The notes: a model not told the origin generated them from the letters alone. DNA of 64,000 nucleotides from Agrobacterium vitis (GCF_013426735.1 NZ_AP023272.1:843501-907500); one strand, 5' to 3'. Numbered from the stretch's first letter, positions 8,831-17,407 are shown. Made by a program: numbers and translations.

Positions 8831-9259
8831 ATGCTGAAGGGTCTCAACCCCATCCTCAATCCCGAATTGCTGGCCACCCTGCGGGCCATGGGGCATGGTG
8901 ATGAAATCGCCATTGTCGATGGCAATTATCCCGGTCTCGAGCATGCAAGGCGGCTGGTGCGGCTGGATGGTCTCGGCCTCATTCCTGTGCTGGATGCTAT
9001 TCTCTCCGTCCTGCCGATCGACGATTTCGTGCCGGAAGCGATTTTCCGCTCCACCGTCGGCAAGGACCGCGATGCACTTGACCCGGTTCATGCGGAAATC
9101 ATCGCCTGCTGTGCCGCCCATGAACCAAAGCAGCCGGTCGTTCCGCTGCTGGGGCCGGATTTCTATCCGCGTGTCAAGGCGGCTCATACAGTTGTGCAAA
9201 CTGGCGAACCTCGCCTTTATGCCAATGTCATTCTTAAGAAGGGCGTGATATATCCATAA
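8831..9259 (+). CDS. RbsD/FucU family sugar mutarotase
   Basis: A 142-residue protein of the RbsD/FucU family, which interconverts sugar anomers or pyranose/furanose forms before phosphorylation. The N-terminal GHGDEIAIVDGNYP block carries the family's active-site His and Asp; a C-terminal TGEPRLYANVILKKGVI segment matches the subunit-interface strand. The length is normal. Its ATG immediately follows the TAA of the ROK gene with no gap. FucU-type enzymes act on fucose or ribose, so its presence beside a fructose-type transporter suggests the transported sugar needs anomer correction. The exact substrate is open. Confidence 0.85.
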   Translation: MLKGLNPILNPELLATLRAMGHGDEIAIVDGNYPGLEHARRLVRLDGLGLIPVLDAILSVLPIDDFVPEAIFRSTVGKDRDALDPVHAEIIACCAAHEPKQPVVPLLGPDFYPRVKAAHTVVQTGEPRLYANVILKKGVIYP

Positions 9260-9338
9260 TTACTATTGGTTGCAGCAATCGCATTGGCGGACCTGCGGCT
9301 GCAAAGGGCGAATGACCCACGAGGGGGTTTCAGCCATG

Positions 9339-9370
9339 AGAGGCCGTGCGGGGTTCCCTGCACGGCCTCT
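9339..9370. terminator. hairpin between convergent mutarotase and SDR genes
   Basis: Eleven-base arms AGAGGCCGTGC/GCACGGCCTCT flank a ten-base loop, between the mutarotase gene and the SDR gene stop at 9378. The T-tract is weak. It could serve both strands. Confidence 0.5.
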
Positions 9371-9377
9371 TCCATGC

Positions 9378-10145
9378 TCAAATCGCTGTAAAGCCGTTAT
9401 CCACGAACAGATGGGCGCCATTGACGAAGCGGGATTCGTCGCTGGCGAGGTAAAGGGCAGCGCGGGCCACGTCTTCCGGTTCGCCGATCCGGCCCTGTTG
9501 GGCGATGATGGCGGCATCCGAGACATCGACGCCCAGCGCTTGCAGGTCGGTCAATTCCCGCAATCCATGCGGCGTGCGGATAAAGCCGGGGCAGACGGCG
9601 TTGCAGCGAATGTTCCGGTCGCGGAATTCCACGCCGATGGCGCGGGCAAACATATGGACCGCCCCCTTGGTGGTGTCATAGAGCACTTCCATCGGCGTCG
9701 CGGCCACGGCGGATATTGATGACGTGCAGACGATGGAGCCGCCGCCTGCGGCAATCATGCCGGGCAGAACGGCCCGGGTCATCAGGAACATCGAGCGGAC
9801 ATTGACGGCGTGCAGCCAGTCCCATTCCTTCAGCGTGGTTTCCAGGAATGGTTTGATAACGATGGTGCCGGCGTGATTGAACAACACGGTGACAGCCCCG
9901 AACCGGTCCTCGACACGCTTGACGGCGGCCTGAACGGCGTCTTCCTCCGAGACATCGGCCACCCAGAAATCGGCTATGCCGCCAGAATCACGGATATCCT
10001 TGACCGTCTGCTCGGCTTCTGCGCCATTGCGGTCGATGATGGCGACGGCAGCGCCTTCGGCTGCAAACAGCCGCGAGGCTGCCCCGCCCATGCCGGTTGC
10101 GCCACCGGAAATGATGGCGACTTTTCCCTTCAGCCGATCTGTCAT
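9378..10145 (-). CDS. short-chain dehydrogenase/reductase
   Basis: A 255-residue classical SDR. The cofactor motif GGATGMGG lies near residue 13, NHAG replaces the common NNAG near residue 86, a Ser sits in VCTSSIS and the catalytic pair is in YDTTKGA, followed by NAVCPGFIRTP. Asp in AIIDRN after strand 2 suggests NAD rather than NADP. The start at 10145 has AAGGACGG upstream; a GTG at 10190 overlapping the Lrp stop (GTGA) is an alternative. SDRs of this type oxidise sugars or other alcohols; the substrate is unknown. Confidence 0.85.
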   Translation of the reverse strand: MTDRLKGKVAIISGGATGMGGAASRLFAAEGAAVAIIDRNGAEAEQTVKDIRDSGGIADFWVADVSEEDAVQAAVKRVEDRFGAVTVLFNHAGTIVIKPFLETTLKEWDWLHAVNVRSMFLMTRAVLPGMIAAGGGSIVCTSSISAVAATPMEVLYDTTKGAVHMFARAIGVEFRDRNIRCNAVCPGFIRTPHGLRELTDLQALGVDVSDAAIIAQQGRIGEPEDVARAALYLASDESRFVNGAHLFVDNGFTAI

Positions 10146-10186
10146 GGGTTTCCGTCCTTGTTGCGCTGCGGATGATGTTGGTGCGC

Positions 10187-10678
10187 TCACGGCTTCGACA
10201 GCCTTGCCCGGGTTGAGCGCGGCGTCGAAAGAATGAGGCTGGTTTCGCTATTGGTAATGCCGGGAACCAGTCGCACACGTCGCAAGACACTGTCGAAATC
10301 CGTCAGGGTTGCCGCGCCCAGTTCAACGATCAGGTCCCAGCGGCCATTGGTGGAGTGCACAGCGGAAATCTCGGGAAAACCGCTCAGCGCCCGGATCACC
10401 TTGTCAGTGACATGGCCCTGGATTTCGATCATCATGATGCCGCGCACGCCAAGATCGACCGTATCGGCCCGCAGGATCACGGTATAGCCAAGAATGGTGC
10501 CATCACGCTCCAGCCGCTCCAGCCGCGCCCGCACCGTTGCGCGCGACGCGCCGGTTTCCAGCGCCAGATCGGAAATGCTGCGCCGGCCATTATGGCGCAG
10601 AAGCGTGACCAGTCTTTCATCGAGATCGTCCACCAGCTTCTCACTTTGAGCAATAAAACTGCCATAACGATAAGCCAT
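10187..10678 (-). CDS. Lrp/AsnC family regulator, probably of arginine catabolism
   Basis: A 163-residue Lrp-type protein: N-terminal helix-turn-helix (LDERLVTLLRHNGRRSISDLALETGASRATVRARLERLERDGTILGYTV) and a C-terminal RAM effector domain (IMMIEIQGHV, GRWDLIVELG). It is divergent from the arginase gene with 78 bases between. Lrp-type activators of arginase/ornithine cyclodeaminase genes are known in Agrobacterium, so control of the adjacent pair is likely but inferred. It may also be co-transcribed with the SDR gene downstream. Confidence 0.85.
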   Translation of the reverse strand: MAYRYGSFIAQSEKLVDDLDERLVTLLRHNGRRSISDLALETGASRATVRARLERLERDGTILGYTVILRADTVDLGVRGIMMIEIQGHVTDKVIRALSGFPEISAVHSTNGRWDLIVELGAATLTDFDSVLRRVRLVPGITNSETSLILSTPRSTRARLSKP

Positions 10679-10756
10679 ATGGAGATTATTGCCAATCTAT
10701 ATCGTTCAAATCGCCAGTTTCAAATGGTTGAATAGCGACAATAACAGGAGGTGCGC

Positions 10757-11689
10757 ATGGAGTGCAGATTGATCGGAGTTCCCTTGCAGATCGGGGCGGG
10801 CCGTCTGGGTTGTGAAATGGGACCGAGCGCGCTGCGCATTGCCGGGCTCGGCCCGATGCTGGAAGAGCTGGGTCATCGCGTCACCGATCTCGGCAATGTC
10901 GCGCCTGCCGTTTTCAAGGACCTCAGCCATCCCAATCCCGCCGTGCATCACCTGCCGGAAACCGTTGCCTGGATCGAGACCTTGTCCGAGGTCGCCTACC
11001 GCGAAAGTGCGGATGCCATGCCGATTTTTTTGGGTGGAGATCATGCCCTTTCGGCTGGTACGGTGCCGGGACTGGCGCGCCGGGCGGCGGAACAAGGCCG
11101 CCCGCTTTTCGTGCTCTGGCTGGATGCCCATACCGATTTCCATACGCTGGAGACCACGGAAAGCGGCAATCTGCATGGTACGCCGGTCGCTTATTTCACC
11201 GGTCAACCGGGGTTTACCGGCTATTTTCCGGATCTGGTCGAAGCGGTCGATTCGGCTCATGTGGCAATGATCGGCATTCGCAGTGTCGATCCAGCCGAAC
11301 GCGCGGCTTTGCGCCGGACCGGCATCACCGTGCATGACATGCGGATGATCGATGAGCATGGCGTTGCCGTGCTGCTGCGGGCTTTTTTGGATAAGGTTCG
11401 GGCCGCGAATGGCTTGCTGCATGTCAGTTTCGATGTGGATTTTCTCGATCCGATGATTGCGCCCGCCGTTGGCACCACGGTGCCAGGTGGTGCCACCTTC
11501 CGCGAGGCGCATCTGGTGATGGAAATGCTGCATGACAGTGGCCTGGTCTCCAGCCTCGATCTGGTCGAACTCAACCCTTTCCTGGATGAGCGGGGCCGCA
11601 CCGCCATCCTGATGGCCGATCTGACGGCGAGCCTGATGGGACGGCAGGTCATGGACCGCCCCACACGCGACTACGCCGGGAGTGTTTGA
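10757..11689 (+). CDS. rocF: arginase
   Basis: A 310-residue enzyme hydrolysing arginine to ornithine and urea. The binuclear manganese ligands are visible: the His of GGDHALS, the DAHTDFH cluster (three ligands) and the DVDFLDP pair. The fold blocks GAGRLGCEMGPSALR at the N-terminus and SLDLVELNPFLDERGRTA near the C-terminus match the arginase family. The ATG at 10757 is preceded by an AGGAGGT ribosome site with a four-base spacer; a GTG two codons earlier is less likely. Its stop overlaps the start of ornithine cyclodeaminase, forming a two-step arginine breakdown operon. Confidence 0.92.
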   Translation: MECRLIGVPLQIGAGRLGCEMGPSALRIAGLGPMLEELGHRVTDLGNVAPAVFKDLSHPNPAVHHLPETVAWIETLSEVAYRESADAMPIFLGGDHALSAGTVPGLARRAAEQGRPLFVLWLDAHTDFHTLETTESGNLHGTPVAYFTGQPGFTGYFPDLVEAVDSAHVAMIGIRSVDPAERAALRRTGITVHDMRMIDEHGVAVLLRAFLDKVRAANGLLHVSFDVDFLDPMIAPAVGTTVPGGATFREAHLVMEMLHDSGLVSSLDLVELNPFLDERGRTAILMADLTASLMGRQVMDRPTRDYAGSV

Positions 11690-12756
11690 TGAGTGCCCCT
11701 ATGACTGCCATTGCCAATCTGAATATCGTCCCCTTCGTCAGCGTCGATCACATGATGAAACTGGTGCTGCGGATCGGGGTCGAGACCTTCCTCACCGAAC
11801 TGGCCGAAGTGATCGAGGAGGATTTTTGCCGCTGGGAGGTGTTTGACAAGACGCCGCGCATCGCCTCGCATTCCAGCGATGGGGTGATCGAGTTGATGCC
11901 GACCAGCGACGGCACGCTCTATGGCTTCAAATATGTCAACGGCCATCCGAAGAACATGCGGCAGGGCCGCCAGACCGTGACGGCTTTCGGCGTGTTGTCG
12001 GATGTCGGCAATGGCTATCCGATGCTGCTGTCGGAAATGACAATTCTGACGGCATTGCGCACGGCAGCGACATCGGCAGTCGCGGCCAAATATCTCGCGC
12101 GGCCCGATGCCCGCTGCATGGCGGTGATCGGCAATGGCGCGCAAGCCGAGTTTCAGGCGCTGGCCTTCAAGGCGATCTGTGGCATCACGCATCTTCGGCT
12201 CTACGACATCGACCGCAGCGCAAGCGACAAATGCCTGCGCAATCTTGAGGGAAGCGGATTGGCGATAACGCTGTGCCATTCCTCGCAGGAGGCGGTCGAG
12301 GGCGCGGATATCATCACCACTGTCACCGCCGACAAGCAATGCGCCACTATTTTGACTGACAACATGGTTGGTCCCGGTGTTCATATCAACGCGGTGGGTG
12401 GTGACTGCCCGGGCAAAACCGAATTGCACCGCGATATCCTCCACCGTGCCGATATTTTTGTCGAATATCCACCCCAGACCCGGATCGAGGGGGAGATCCA
12501 GCAAATGGCTCCCGATCATCCCGTCACAGAACTGTGGCAGGTCATGACCGGCACGGCCAAGGGACGTAGCGATTCGCGCCAGATCACCCTGTTCGATTCG
12601 GTCGGCTTTGCCATCGAGGATTTTTCGGCCCTGCGCTATGTGCGCAGCAAGCTGGCCGAAACCGGGCTTTTCACTGAGCTGGACTTGCTGGCCGACCCCG
12701 ATGAGCCTCGTGATCTCTATGGCATGGTGCTGCGCAGCAAGGGTTCTGTCGGTTGA
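11689..12756 (+). CDS. ocd: ornithine cyclodeaminase
   Basis: A 355-residue enzyme of the OCD/mu-crystallin family that converts ornithine to proline and ammonia using bound NAD. The Rossmann block MAVIGNGAQAEFQALAF, the substrate-region motif PTSDGTLYGFKYVNGHPKNMRQGRQTV and VNAVGGDCPGKTELHRDIL are visible. The ATG at 11689 overlaps the arginase stop by one base. With arginase it turns arginine into proline, releasing nitrogen. Agrobacterium has similar pairs on Ti plasmids (arcA/arcB) and on chromosomes; nothing here suggests a plasmid. Confidence 0.92.
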   Translation: MSAPMTAIANLNIVPFVSVDHMMKLVLRIGVETFLTELAEVIEEDFCRWEVFDKTPRIASHSSDGVIELMPTSDGTLYGFKYVNGHPKNMRQGRQTVTAFGVLSDVGNGYPMLLSEMTILTALRTAATSAVAAKYLARPDARCMAVIGNGAQAEFQALAFKAICGITHLRLYDIDRSASDKCLRNLEGSGLAITLCHSSQEAVEGADIITTVTADKQCATILTDNMVGPGVHINAVGGDCPGKTELHRDILHRADIFVEYPPQTRIEGEIQQMAPDHPVTELWQVMTGTAKGRSDSRQITLFDSVGFAIEDFSALRYVRSKLAETGLFTELDLLADPDEPRDLYGMVLRSKGSVG

Positions 12757-12842
12757 TGACCAAAATTTCATGATTGGCGGCATGGACCCTTTTGCCTCGA
12801 TATCCATTTCTGCATGGACATGTGTTGCACAAAGGATAGGTC

Positions 12843-13001
12843 ATGGACGTCGTTCGCATTCTGTTTGCCATTCTTCTACCCCCGGTCGGGGTTTTCCTTC
12901 AGGTCGGCATTGGCCTGCAATTCTGGCTGAATATTCTGCTGACATTGTGCGGCTATATCCCTGGCATCATCCACGCCATCTGGGTCATCTTGCGCAGGTA
13001 A
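12843..13001 (+). CDS. Pmp3/YqaE family small membrane protein
   Basis: A 52-residue peptide starting MDVVRILFAILLPPVGVFLQ and ending in WVILRR. It has two hydrophobic helices, the conserved PPVGVFLQVG turn and the CGYIPGIIHAIW second helix that define the Pmp3/UPF0057 family. Members are plasma-membrane proteolipids linked to salt, cold or membrane-potential stress. AAAGGATAGG lies just upstream of the ATG. The gene stands alone between ornithine cyclodeaminase and the GH105 gene. Confidence 0.85.
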   Translation: MDVVRILFAILLPPVGVFLQVGIGLQFWLNILLTLCGYIPGIIHAIWVILRR

Positions 13002-13133
13002 CATACTGAAGTGACGCATTGACGGTTACCGGCTGGCGACATGGCGATTGACAATGGGGCCAAGCCGGATGACCTTGGCGCCCGTGGCAACGGTTGGAGG
13101 ACCGAGGCCTGTATCGCTTGGGAGGCCTGCCGT

Positions 13134-14249
13134 ATGACTGTCGATCTGGTCGAGTATTTCGACGCCTATGCTCGTGATTATCAGCCTTATAAGGGCGGCA
13201 GCTGGTGCTATGAGGACGGTTGTCTCTATGCCGGGCTGATCGCGCTTTACGAGGCGACCGGTGATACGAGATGGTCGGCGCATCTGAAGCGGCTGGTCGA
13301 TGGCCAGTTGGATGATCAGGGCCAGATGCGTGATTACGTGCTGACCGAGTATAATATCGACAATATCCTGCCGGGCCGGGCGCTGATTTTCCTGTTGAAA
13401 ATGACCGGTGACGATCGTTACCGGGTTGCGGCAGACCGGCTTGCCCGGCAATTGCAAAGCCATCCGCGTCTTGGCGCCGGACCTTATTGGCACAAGCTGC
13501 GCTATCCCCATCAAGTCTGGTTGGATGGGCTCTATATGGGCCTCGCCTTCAAGGCCGAATACGGAAAGTTGGCTGGCGAGGAGTCTATGGTCCGCGATGC
13601 GCTCGAGGAACTGCTGGTCACGCTCGAGCTGACCTCGGATGGTGTGAGCGGGCTTTATCGTCACGGCTATGATGAGGAACGGCTGCAAGCCTGGGCCGAT
13701 CCGCAAACTGGCCTGTCGCCTGCCCATTGGGCACGGGCGATCGGCTGGCTGGTGATGGCCATGGTCGATCTCTACGACTTGGTGCCACAAGGCGCGGATA
13801 AGTCTTTACTGGCTGAAAAGCTTGGCGGACTTCTCGCCCGGCTTTCACACCTGCGCACCCGGGATGGACGCTGGTTGCAGGTTATCGATCAGCCCGATCT
13901 TAGCGGCAATTATCCTGAAAGCTCTGCCACGGCGATGTTCGCCTATGCCTCTCTGAAGGCAGACCGGCTCGGGATCGCGGCGGCAACCGCAGAGGTCGGG
14001 TCAAAGGCATTGGAGAGCCTTCACCGTCATGCGCTTGGTCCCAACGCTTCTGGTCGGATCGTAATGAAGCAGATTTGCTGTGTGGCCGGACTGGGCGGTT
14101 TTGGCGGCGTCTACCGGGATGGAACGCCTGCCTATTACCTGTCCGAAGCGTTGAACGACGACGACATCAAGGGTGTCGGCCCATTGATGATGGCTGAAGC
14201 GGAGCGTCTGCGTTGCGCGACACACTCCGCATCTCCCGCACTGGTCTGA
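13134..14249 (+). CDS. GH105-type unsaturated glycuronyl hydrolase
   Basis: A 371-residue (alpha/alpha)6-barrel protein of family GH88/GH105 (YteR/YesR type), which removes the unsaturated uronic acid left on pectin fragments by lyases. The family signature YPHQVWLDGLYMG holds the catalytic Asp, and GRAIGWLVMAMVDL-like (WARAIGWLVMAM) and GNYPESSATAMFAYA blocks follow. The start at 13134 is chosen for its GGGAGG ribosome site eight bases upstream; an earlier ATG at 13041 would add residues with no family similarity. No signal peptide is seen, so it probably acts in the cytoplasm on imported oligosaccharides. Confidence 0.82.
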   Translation: MTVDLVEYFDAYARDYQPYKGGSWCYEDGCLYAGLIALYEATGDTRWSAHLKRLVDGQLDDQGQMRDYVLTEYNIDNILPGRALIFLLKMTGDDRYRVAADRLARQLQSHPRLGAGPYWHKLRYPHQVWLDGLYMGLAFKAEYGKLAGEESMVRDALEELLVTLELTSDGVSGLYRHGYDEERLQAWADPQTGLSPAHWARAIGWLVMAMVDLYDLVPQGADKSLLAEKLGGLLARLSHLRTRDGRWLQVIDQPDLSGNYPESSATAMFAYASLKADRLGIAAATAEVGSKALESLHRHALGPNASGRIVMKQICCVAGLGGFGGVYRDGTPAYYLSEALNDDDIKGVGPLMMAEAERLRCATHSASPALV

Positions 14250-14272
14250 CGGGAGTTGCCTTTTTCCGGTTG

Positions 14273-15226
14273 TTATTTGAGATTGAAGCGGAACGGCACC
14301 GTAATCGTCTTGCTGACACCTGGCGGAGGTGCTGGCACCGGCGACGAACGCTTTATGGCATCGACCGTTGCCTGATCCAGATTTGGAAACCCTGAAGAAC
14401 GGGAAATCGACACAGAGAGAACATTGCCGCTGTCATCGATCTGGAAGCGGGCATAGGCCGTGCCTTCCTCCTTGTTGGCGCGGGCTTCGCTTGGATAGCG
14501 CTTGCGTCGCTCAAGATAGGCCGCCAACCGTGCCTGCCATTTTTGCGGGCTGACGCTCGATGAAAACAGACCAGAACTGGTGGTGGAGGCCGCCGTCCTG
14601 TCCGATTGCGTCACCTCTGCCTGGGCCTCGCGCTGGGCTTTCTGGGCCTGCGGCTGCGGGGCGGCTTTCGGTTGCTTCTTTTTAACCGGCGTCGTGTCTG
14701 CGGTCTCCACCGGCTTTTGCACTGGGCGAGTTACGGGCAGCGGGACTTCCACATTTTCCAGTTCCTTGGTTACCTGTTCCTCCACCGTCGGTTCTTCCAC
14801 CGGTTTTGGCTCGGGTTCCGGTGGTGGTTCGGGCTGTACTTCCGCGACGTCGGGTGGCGGTGGTGGTGTCTCCTCGACTTTTTCAGGCGGTGTCGGTTCC
14901 GGTGGCTGCACCTCGGGCGGCTGTGGCACGGGTGGCGGTTCGACCGGCTGGGGCGGCTTCTGCACCGCTTCGGATTTTACCTCTTCGGCATCCTGTTGAT
15001 CGGGCGTGATCTGGTTTTCTTCGACCTTGGAAGCGACCGGCTCGGGAGCCAGTTCGATCATGATGGCAGCAGGCGGAGCACCGTCGGCCAACGGTTCTTC
15101 CGGTTGTTGCAGCATCAGCACCACGGCACCGGCATGGGCGGCAAACACCAGGGTTCCGGCTGTACACCAGAGCAGCCAATCGAGGGCGGAACTGCGCCGC
15201 CCTGTCGGATCCGCTTGCCTGCTCAT
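14273..15226 (-). CDS. tonB: TonB energy transducer
   Basis: A 317-residue TonB protein that passes proton-motive force from ExbBD to outer-membrane receptors. One N-terminal membrane anchor (LLWCTAGTLVFAAHAGAVVLML) is followed by a very long Pro/Glu-rich periplasmic spacer (about residues 45-200) and the C-terminal TonB box-binding domain (RYPSEARANKEEGTAYARFQIDDSGNV). The ATG overlaps the exbD stop (ATGA). It is the last gene of exbB-exbD-tonB, as in Agrobacterium and Rhizobium, and probably serves siderophore or haem uptake. Confidence 0.92.
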   Translation of the reverse strand: MSRQADPTGRRSSALDWLLWCTAGTLVFAAHAGAVVLMLQQPEEPLADGAPPAAIMIELAPEPVASKVEENQITPDQQDAEEVKSEAVQKPPQPVEPPPVPQPPEVQPPEPTPPEKVEETPPPPPDVAEVQPEPPPEPEPKPVEEPTVEEQVTKELENVEVPLPVTRPVQKPVETADTTPVKKKQPKAAPQPQAQKAQREAQAEVTQSDRTAASTTSSGLFSSSVSPQKWQARLAAYLERRKRYPSEARANKEEGTAYARFQIDDSGNVLSVSISRSSGFPNLDQATVDAIKRSSPVPAPPPGVSKTITVPFRFNLK

Positions 15227-15690
15227 TGGCCGTTGGTATCCTCTGCGGGCGGCGTAATGCTGGTCGCCTGCGGCAATGTTTCCACCCCAACCAAGGCGAT
15301 CTTCAGATAGCCCGCGTCGCGCAGCAGGTTCATCACCGTCATGAATTCGCCGTAGCCGACATTCTTATCGGCGCGCAGGAAAATCCGCGTGTCTTTATTG
15401 CCCTTGGAGACCTGTTCCAGCACGGTCGGCAGTCTGTCGCGGCTGACCGTGTCATTGCCAAGCGCCAGGCTGAGATCCTGTTTCAGGGTGAGATAGACCG
15501 GTTCATCCGGCCGTTTGGCCGGTGCGGCGCTGGAGGCGGGGAGATCGACATTGACATCGACAGTCGCCAGCGGCGCGGCCACCATGAAGATGATCAGCAG
15601 AACCAGCATGACATCGATGAAGGGCGTGACATTGATCTCGTGGTTTTCAACCAGATCGTCGCTCGAATTTTCGCGGATACCTCCAGCCAT
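15223..15690 (-). CDS. exbD: ExbD proton channel subunit
   Basis: A 155-residue inner-membrane protein with one N-terminal transmembrane helix, INVTPFIDVMLVLLIIFMVA, whose Asp is the essential proton-carrying residue of the ExbD/TolR family. The periplasmic domain carries FLRADKNVGYGEFMTVMNLLRDAGY, matching the family core. It starts four bases after the exbB stop and overlaps tonB. The complex ExbB5-ExbD2 powers TonB. Confidence 0.92.
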   Translation of the reverse strand: MAGGIRENSSDDLVENHEINVTPFIDVMLVLLIIFMVAAPLATVDVNVDLPASSAAPAKRPDEPVYLTLKQDLSLALGNDTVSRDRLPTVLEQVSKGNKDTRIFLRADKNVGYGEFMTVMNLLRDAGYLKIALVGVETLPQATSITPPAEDTNGQ

Positions 15691-15694
15691 CGGA

Positions 15695-16732
15695 TTATTC
15701 CGTCACCACCTTGAGGCGGGCGGCGCGCACATCGGCCGGCACCTTGCGGAAATCGAGATCCCGGCTGACCAGCCGCTCCACTGCCGTTGCCGCATCCAGC
15801 AATTGCTGGCGATAGCCGGTCACCGCGCGGGCAAACACGTTATAGATCACCACGGCGGGAATGGCGGCAACCAGGCCAATGGCCGTGGCCAGCAGCGCCT
15901 CGGCAATACCAGGCGCGACGACGGCAAGATTGGTGGTCTGCGATTGCGAAATGCCAATGAAGGAATTCATGATGCCCCAGACGGTGCCGAACAGACCGAC
16001 AAAGGGACCGATCGAGCCGATGGTGGCAAGAATGCCGGTTCCGGCGGTCATCCGGCGTCCGGCGCGCGATTCGATCCGCGACAGGGCCGAGCTCACCCGT
16101 TCCTTGACCCCGTCATTGCCAGCATAATCGAGCGCAGGCTCTGACAGTTTCAACTCGCGTGCAGCGATCAGCAGCATGTCGGGCACGGTGCCGCGCCGCT
16201 TCTGCAATGCGCCTGCCGCTTGCGAAAGGGATCGCGCCTCTTGCAGCACAGCCAGACCGCGCCGCAGCCTCGCCTTTGAGCCGGAGAGCTGAAGGGTTTT
16301 GACAAGGAGGATGGTCCAGGTTGCAACGGAGGCAAGGCCAAGGGCAATCATCACTGACTTAACGACCCAGTCGGCGGCCATGAACATGCCAACAGGGGAA
16401 AGATCGTGGGGAATGTCAGAGCGCTGGACTGCGGCGGGAGCCTCCACTGCGACGCCTTCTGTGGGCGAGGGTGCCGGAGCTGGCGTGCCGTTTTCCGCTG
16501 GTTGGGTGTCAGATGGTGGGGCTGTCAAATTGGTGGGTGCCGCAGGCGCCTCTTGTATCGACGTTTGCGCAGGAATGGCTGGGCCCGGTTCGCTTGTGGT
16601 TTGGGCGGGCGCCGTCCCTTGCTGGGCCAAGGCGGCGGACGAACTCATCAGGGTGCCGGTTATCAGCAGACCCGAGCCAACAACCACGGTCATGCTCACG
16701 CGAGCGAGCGAAGAGGAGCGACGATACGCCAT
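15695..16732 (-). CDS. exbB: ExbB proton channel subunit with periplasmic N-terminal extension
   Basis: A 345-residue ExbB with a signal-peptide-like start (MAYRRSSSLARVSMTVVVGS, likely cut after SSAALA) and a Pro/Ala-rich extension to about residue 105, then three transmembrane helices. The MotA/TolQ/ExbB core is clear: RAGRRMTAGTGILATIGSIGPFVGLFGTVWGIMNSF and GIAEALLATAIGLVAAIPAVVIYNVF. The extension is common in rhizobial ExbB and absent from E. coli ExbB. The ATG at 16732 has GGAAGG upstream. A TGA-N9-TCA iron box candidate lies about 90 bases upstream. Confidence 0.9.
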   Translation of the reverse strand: MAYRRSSSLARVSMTVVVGSGLLITGTLMSSSAALAQQGTAPAQTTSEPGPAIPAQTSIQEAPAAPTNLTAPPSDTQPAENGTPAPAPSPTEGVAVEAPAAVQRSDIPHDLSPVGMFMAADWVVKSVMIALGLASVATWTILLVKTLQLSGSKARLRRGLAVLQEARSLSQAAGALQKRRGTVPDMLLIAARELKLSEPALDYAGNDGVKERVSSALSRIESRAGRRMTAGTGILATIGSIGPFVGLFGTVWGIMNSFIGISQSQTTNLAVVAPGIAEALLATAIGLVAAIPAVVIYNVFARAVTGYRQQLLDAATAVERLVSRDLDFRKVPADVRAARLKVVTE

Positions 16733-16817
16733 CAAACAACCTTCCGATCAAAATCCATTGCCAGCATGTCCCGCGCATGGCGGGGCTGTGCCTTTAATTG
16801 TTTGTCGATATTAAAGT

Positions 16818-16832
16818 TGAGTTATGTTTTCA
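16818..16832. promoter_or_regulatory. candidate RirA iron-responsive box
   Basis: The sequence TGA-N9-TCA, the known core of the rhizobial IRO box bound by the iron regulator RirA, lies upstream of exbB. Only six bases are fixed, so chance matches are common; the position before an iron-transport operon is the supporting argument. Confidence 0.35.
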
Positions 16833-16878
16833 AGTATAATCTTGCCAAGGATGCATTTTCCCTGAGCTTGCCCCAGAG

Positions 16879-17016
16879 CTTGCCAGGGAAAAGTGGTTCC
16901 CGGTTTTCCCGATCAGGCAAGCTCACACAGAAGATCAGAGAGACTGCCTGGTTCAGAATGAAGCGGGCAGTCTCTCGTGCTTGCCAGGGAAAAGTGGTTT
17001 CCGGTTTTCCCGATCA
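16879..17016. repeat. pair of 37-bp direct repeats
   Basis: Near-identical 37-base copies lie at 16879-16915 and 16980-17016 (one mismatch), each containing GGGAAAAGTGG and CGGTTTTCCC. Such elements are scattered between genes in Rhizobiaceae. They sit in the 422-base gap between exbB and the DUF1328 gene, which otherwise holds only promoter elements. Confidence 0.7.
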
Positions 17017-17097
17017 ACGGGCATGGAGCATGGCGGCTTGTTGCCTGCGAAGACCATGGAAAATTGCCCATGCCGGGTGTCGCTCATTGCCAATGAA

Positions 17098-17122
17098 GGA
17101 ACATTTTCAGTCGCTTGCCGTT
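17098..17122 (+). promoter_or_regulatory. EcfG-type stress promoter of first DUF1328 gene
   Basis: GGAAC at 17098-17102 and CGTT at 17119-17122 are separated by exactly 16 bases, the known EcfG (general stress sigma factor) consensus of alphaproteobacteria. The gene starts 33 bases downstream. Confidence 0.85.
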
Positions 17123-17154
17123 CTCCTGCCGATAATTCTTTCAAGGAGCCTGTC

Positions 17155-17319
17155 ATGCTGCACTGGATTTTGATTTTTCTGTTGATTGCTGCCGTTGCCA
17201 GCCTTCTGGGCTTTCGGGGCGTGGCGGGCGCTTCTGCCGGTATTGCGAAAATCCTGATCTTTATCGTGTTGGTAATCTTCATCATCGCCTTGGTCAGCGG
17301 CATTGTCATCGTCGCATAA
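17155..17319 (+). CDS. DUF1328 small membrane protein
   Basis: A 54-residue protein starting MLHWILIFLLIAAVASLLGF with two hydrophobic helices joined by the conserved [13 protein letters not shown] turn that defines DUF1328 (YtjA type). It is almost certainly an inner-membrane peptide of unknown function. AAGGAG lies seven bases upstream of the ATG. A second copy of the same length is encoded at 20093-20257; both have a perfect EcfG promoter, so both belong to the general stress regulon. Confidence 0.85.
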   Translation: MLHWILIFLLIAAVASLLGFRGVAGASAGIAKILIFIVLVIFIIALVSGIVIVA

Positions 17320-17407
17320 AATACAGGTATTACAATAGACTTGCCTTATCCTGCGTCCTTCGGCGTGGGAGAAGATGCCCGTTCCTTGCCCCCCAAGGCG
17401 GGCGAAG

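Noticed and set aside
11671..12807. 378-codon open frame on the minus strand
   Set aside because: It lies opposite ornithine cyclodeaminase, whose cofactor and substrate motifs are clear. High-GC genes often leave such open frames on the other strand.
14286..14310. GGAAC followed by a GTAAT-CGT stretch as an EcfG promoter
   Set aside because: The spacing is wrong and it is inside the tonB coding sequence.
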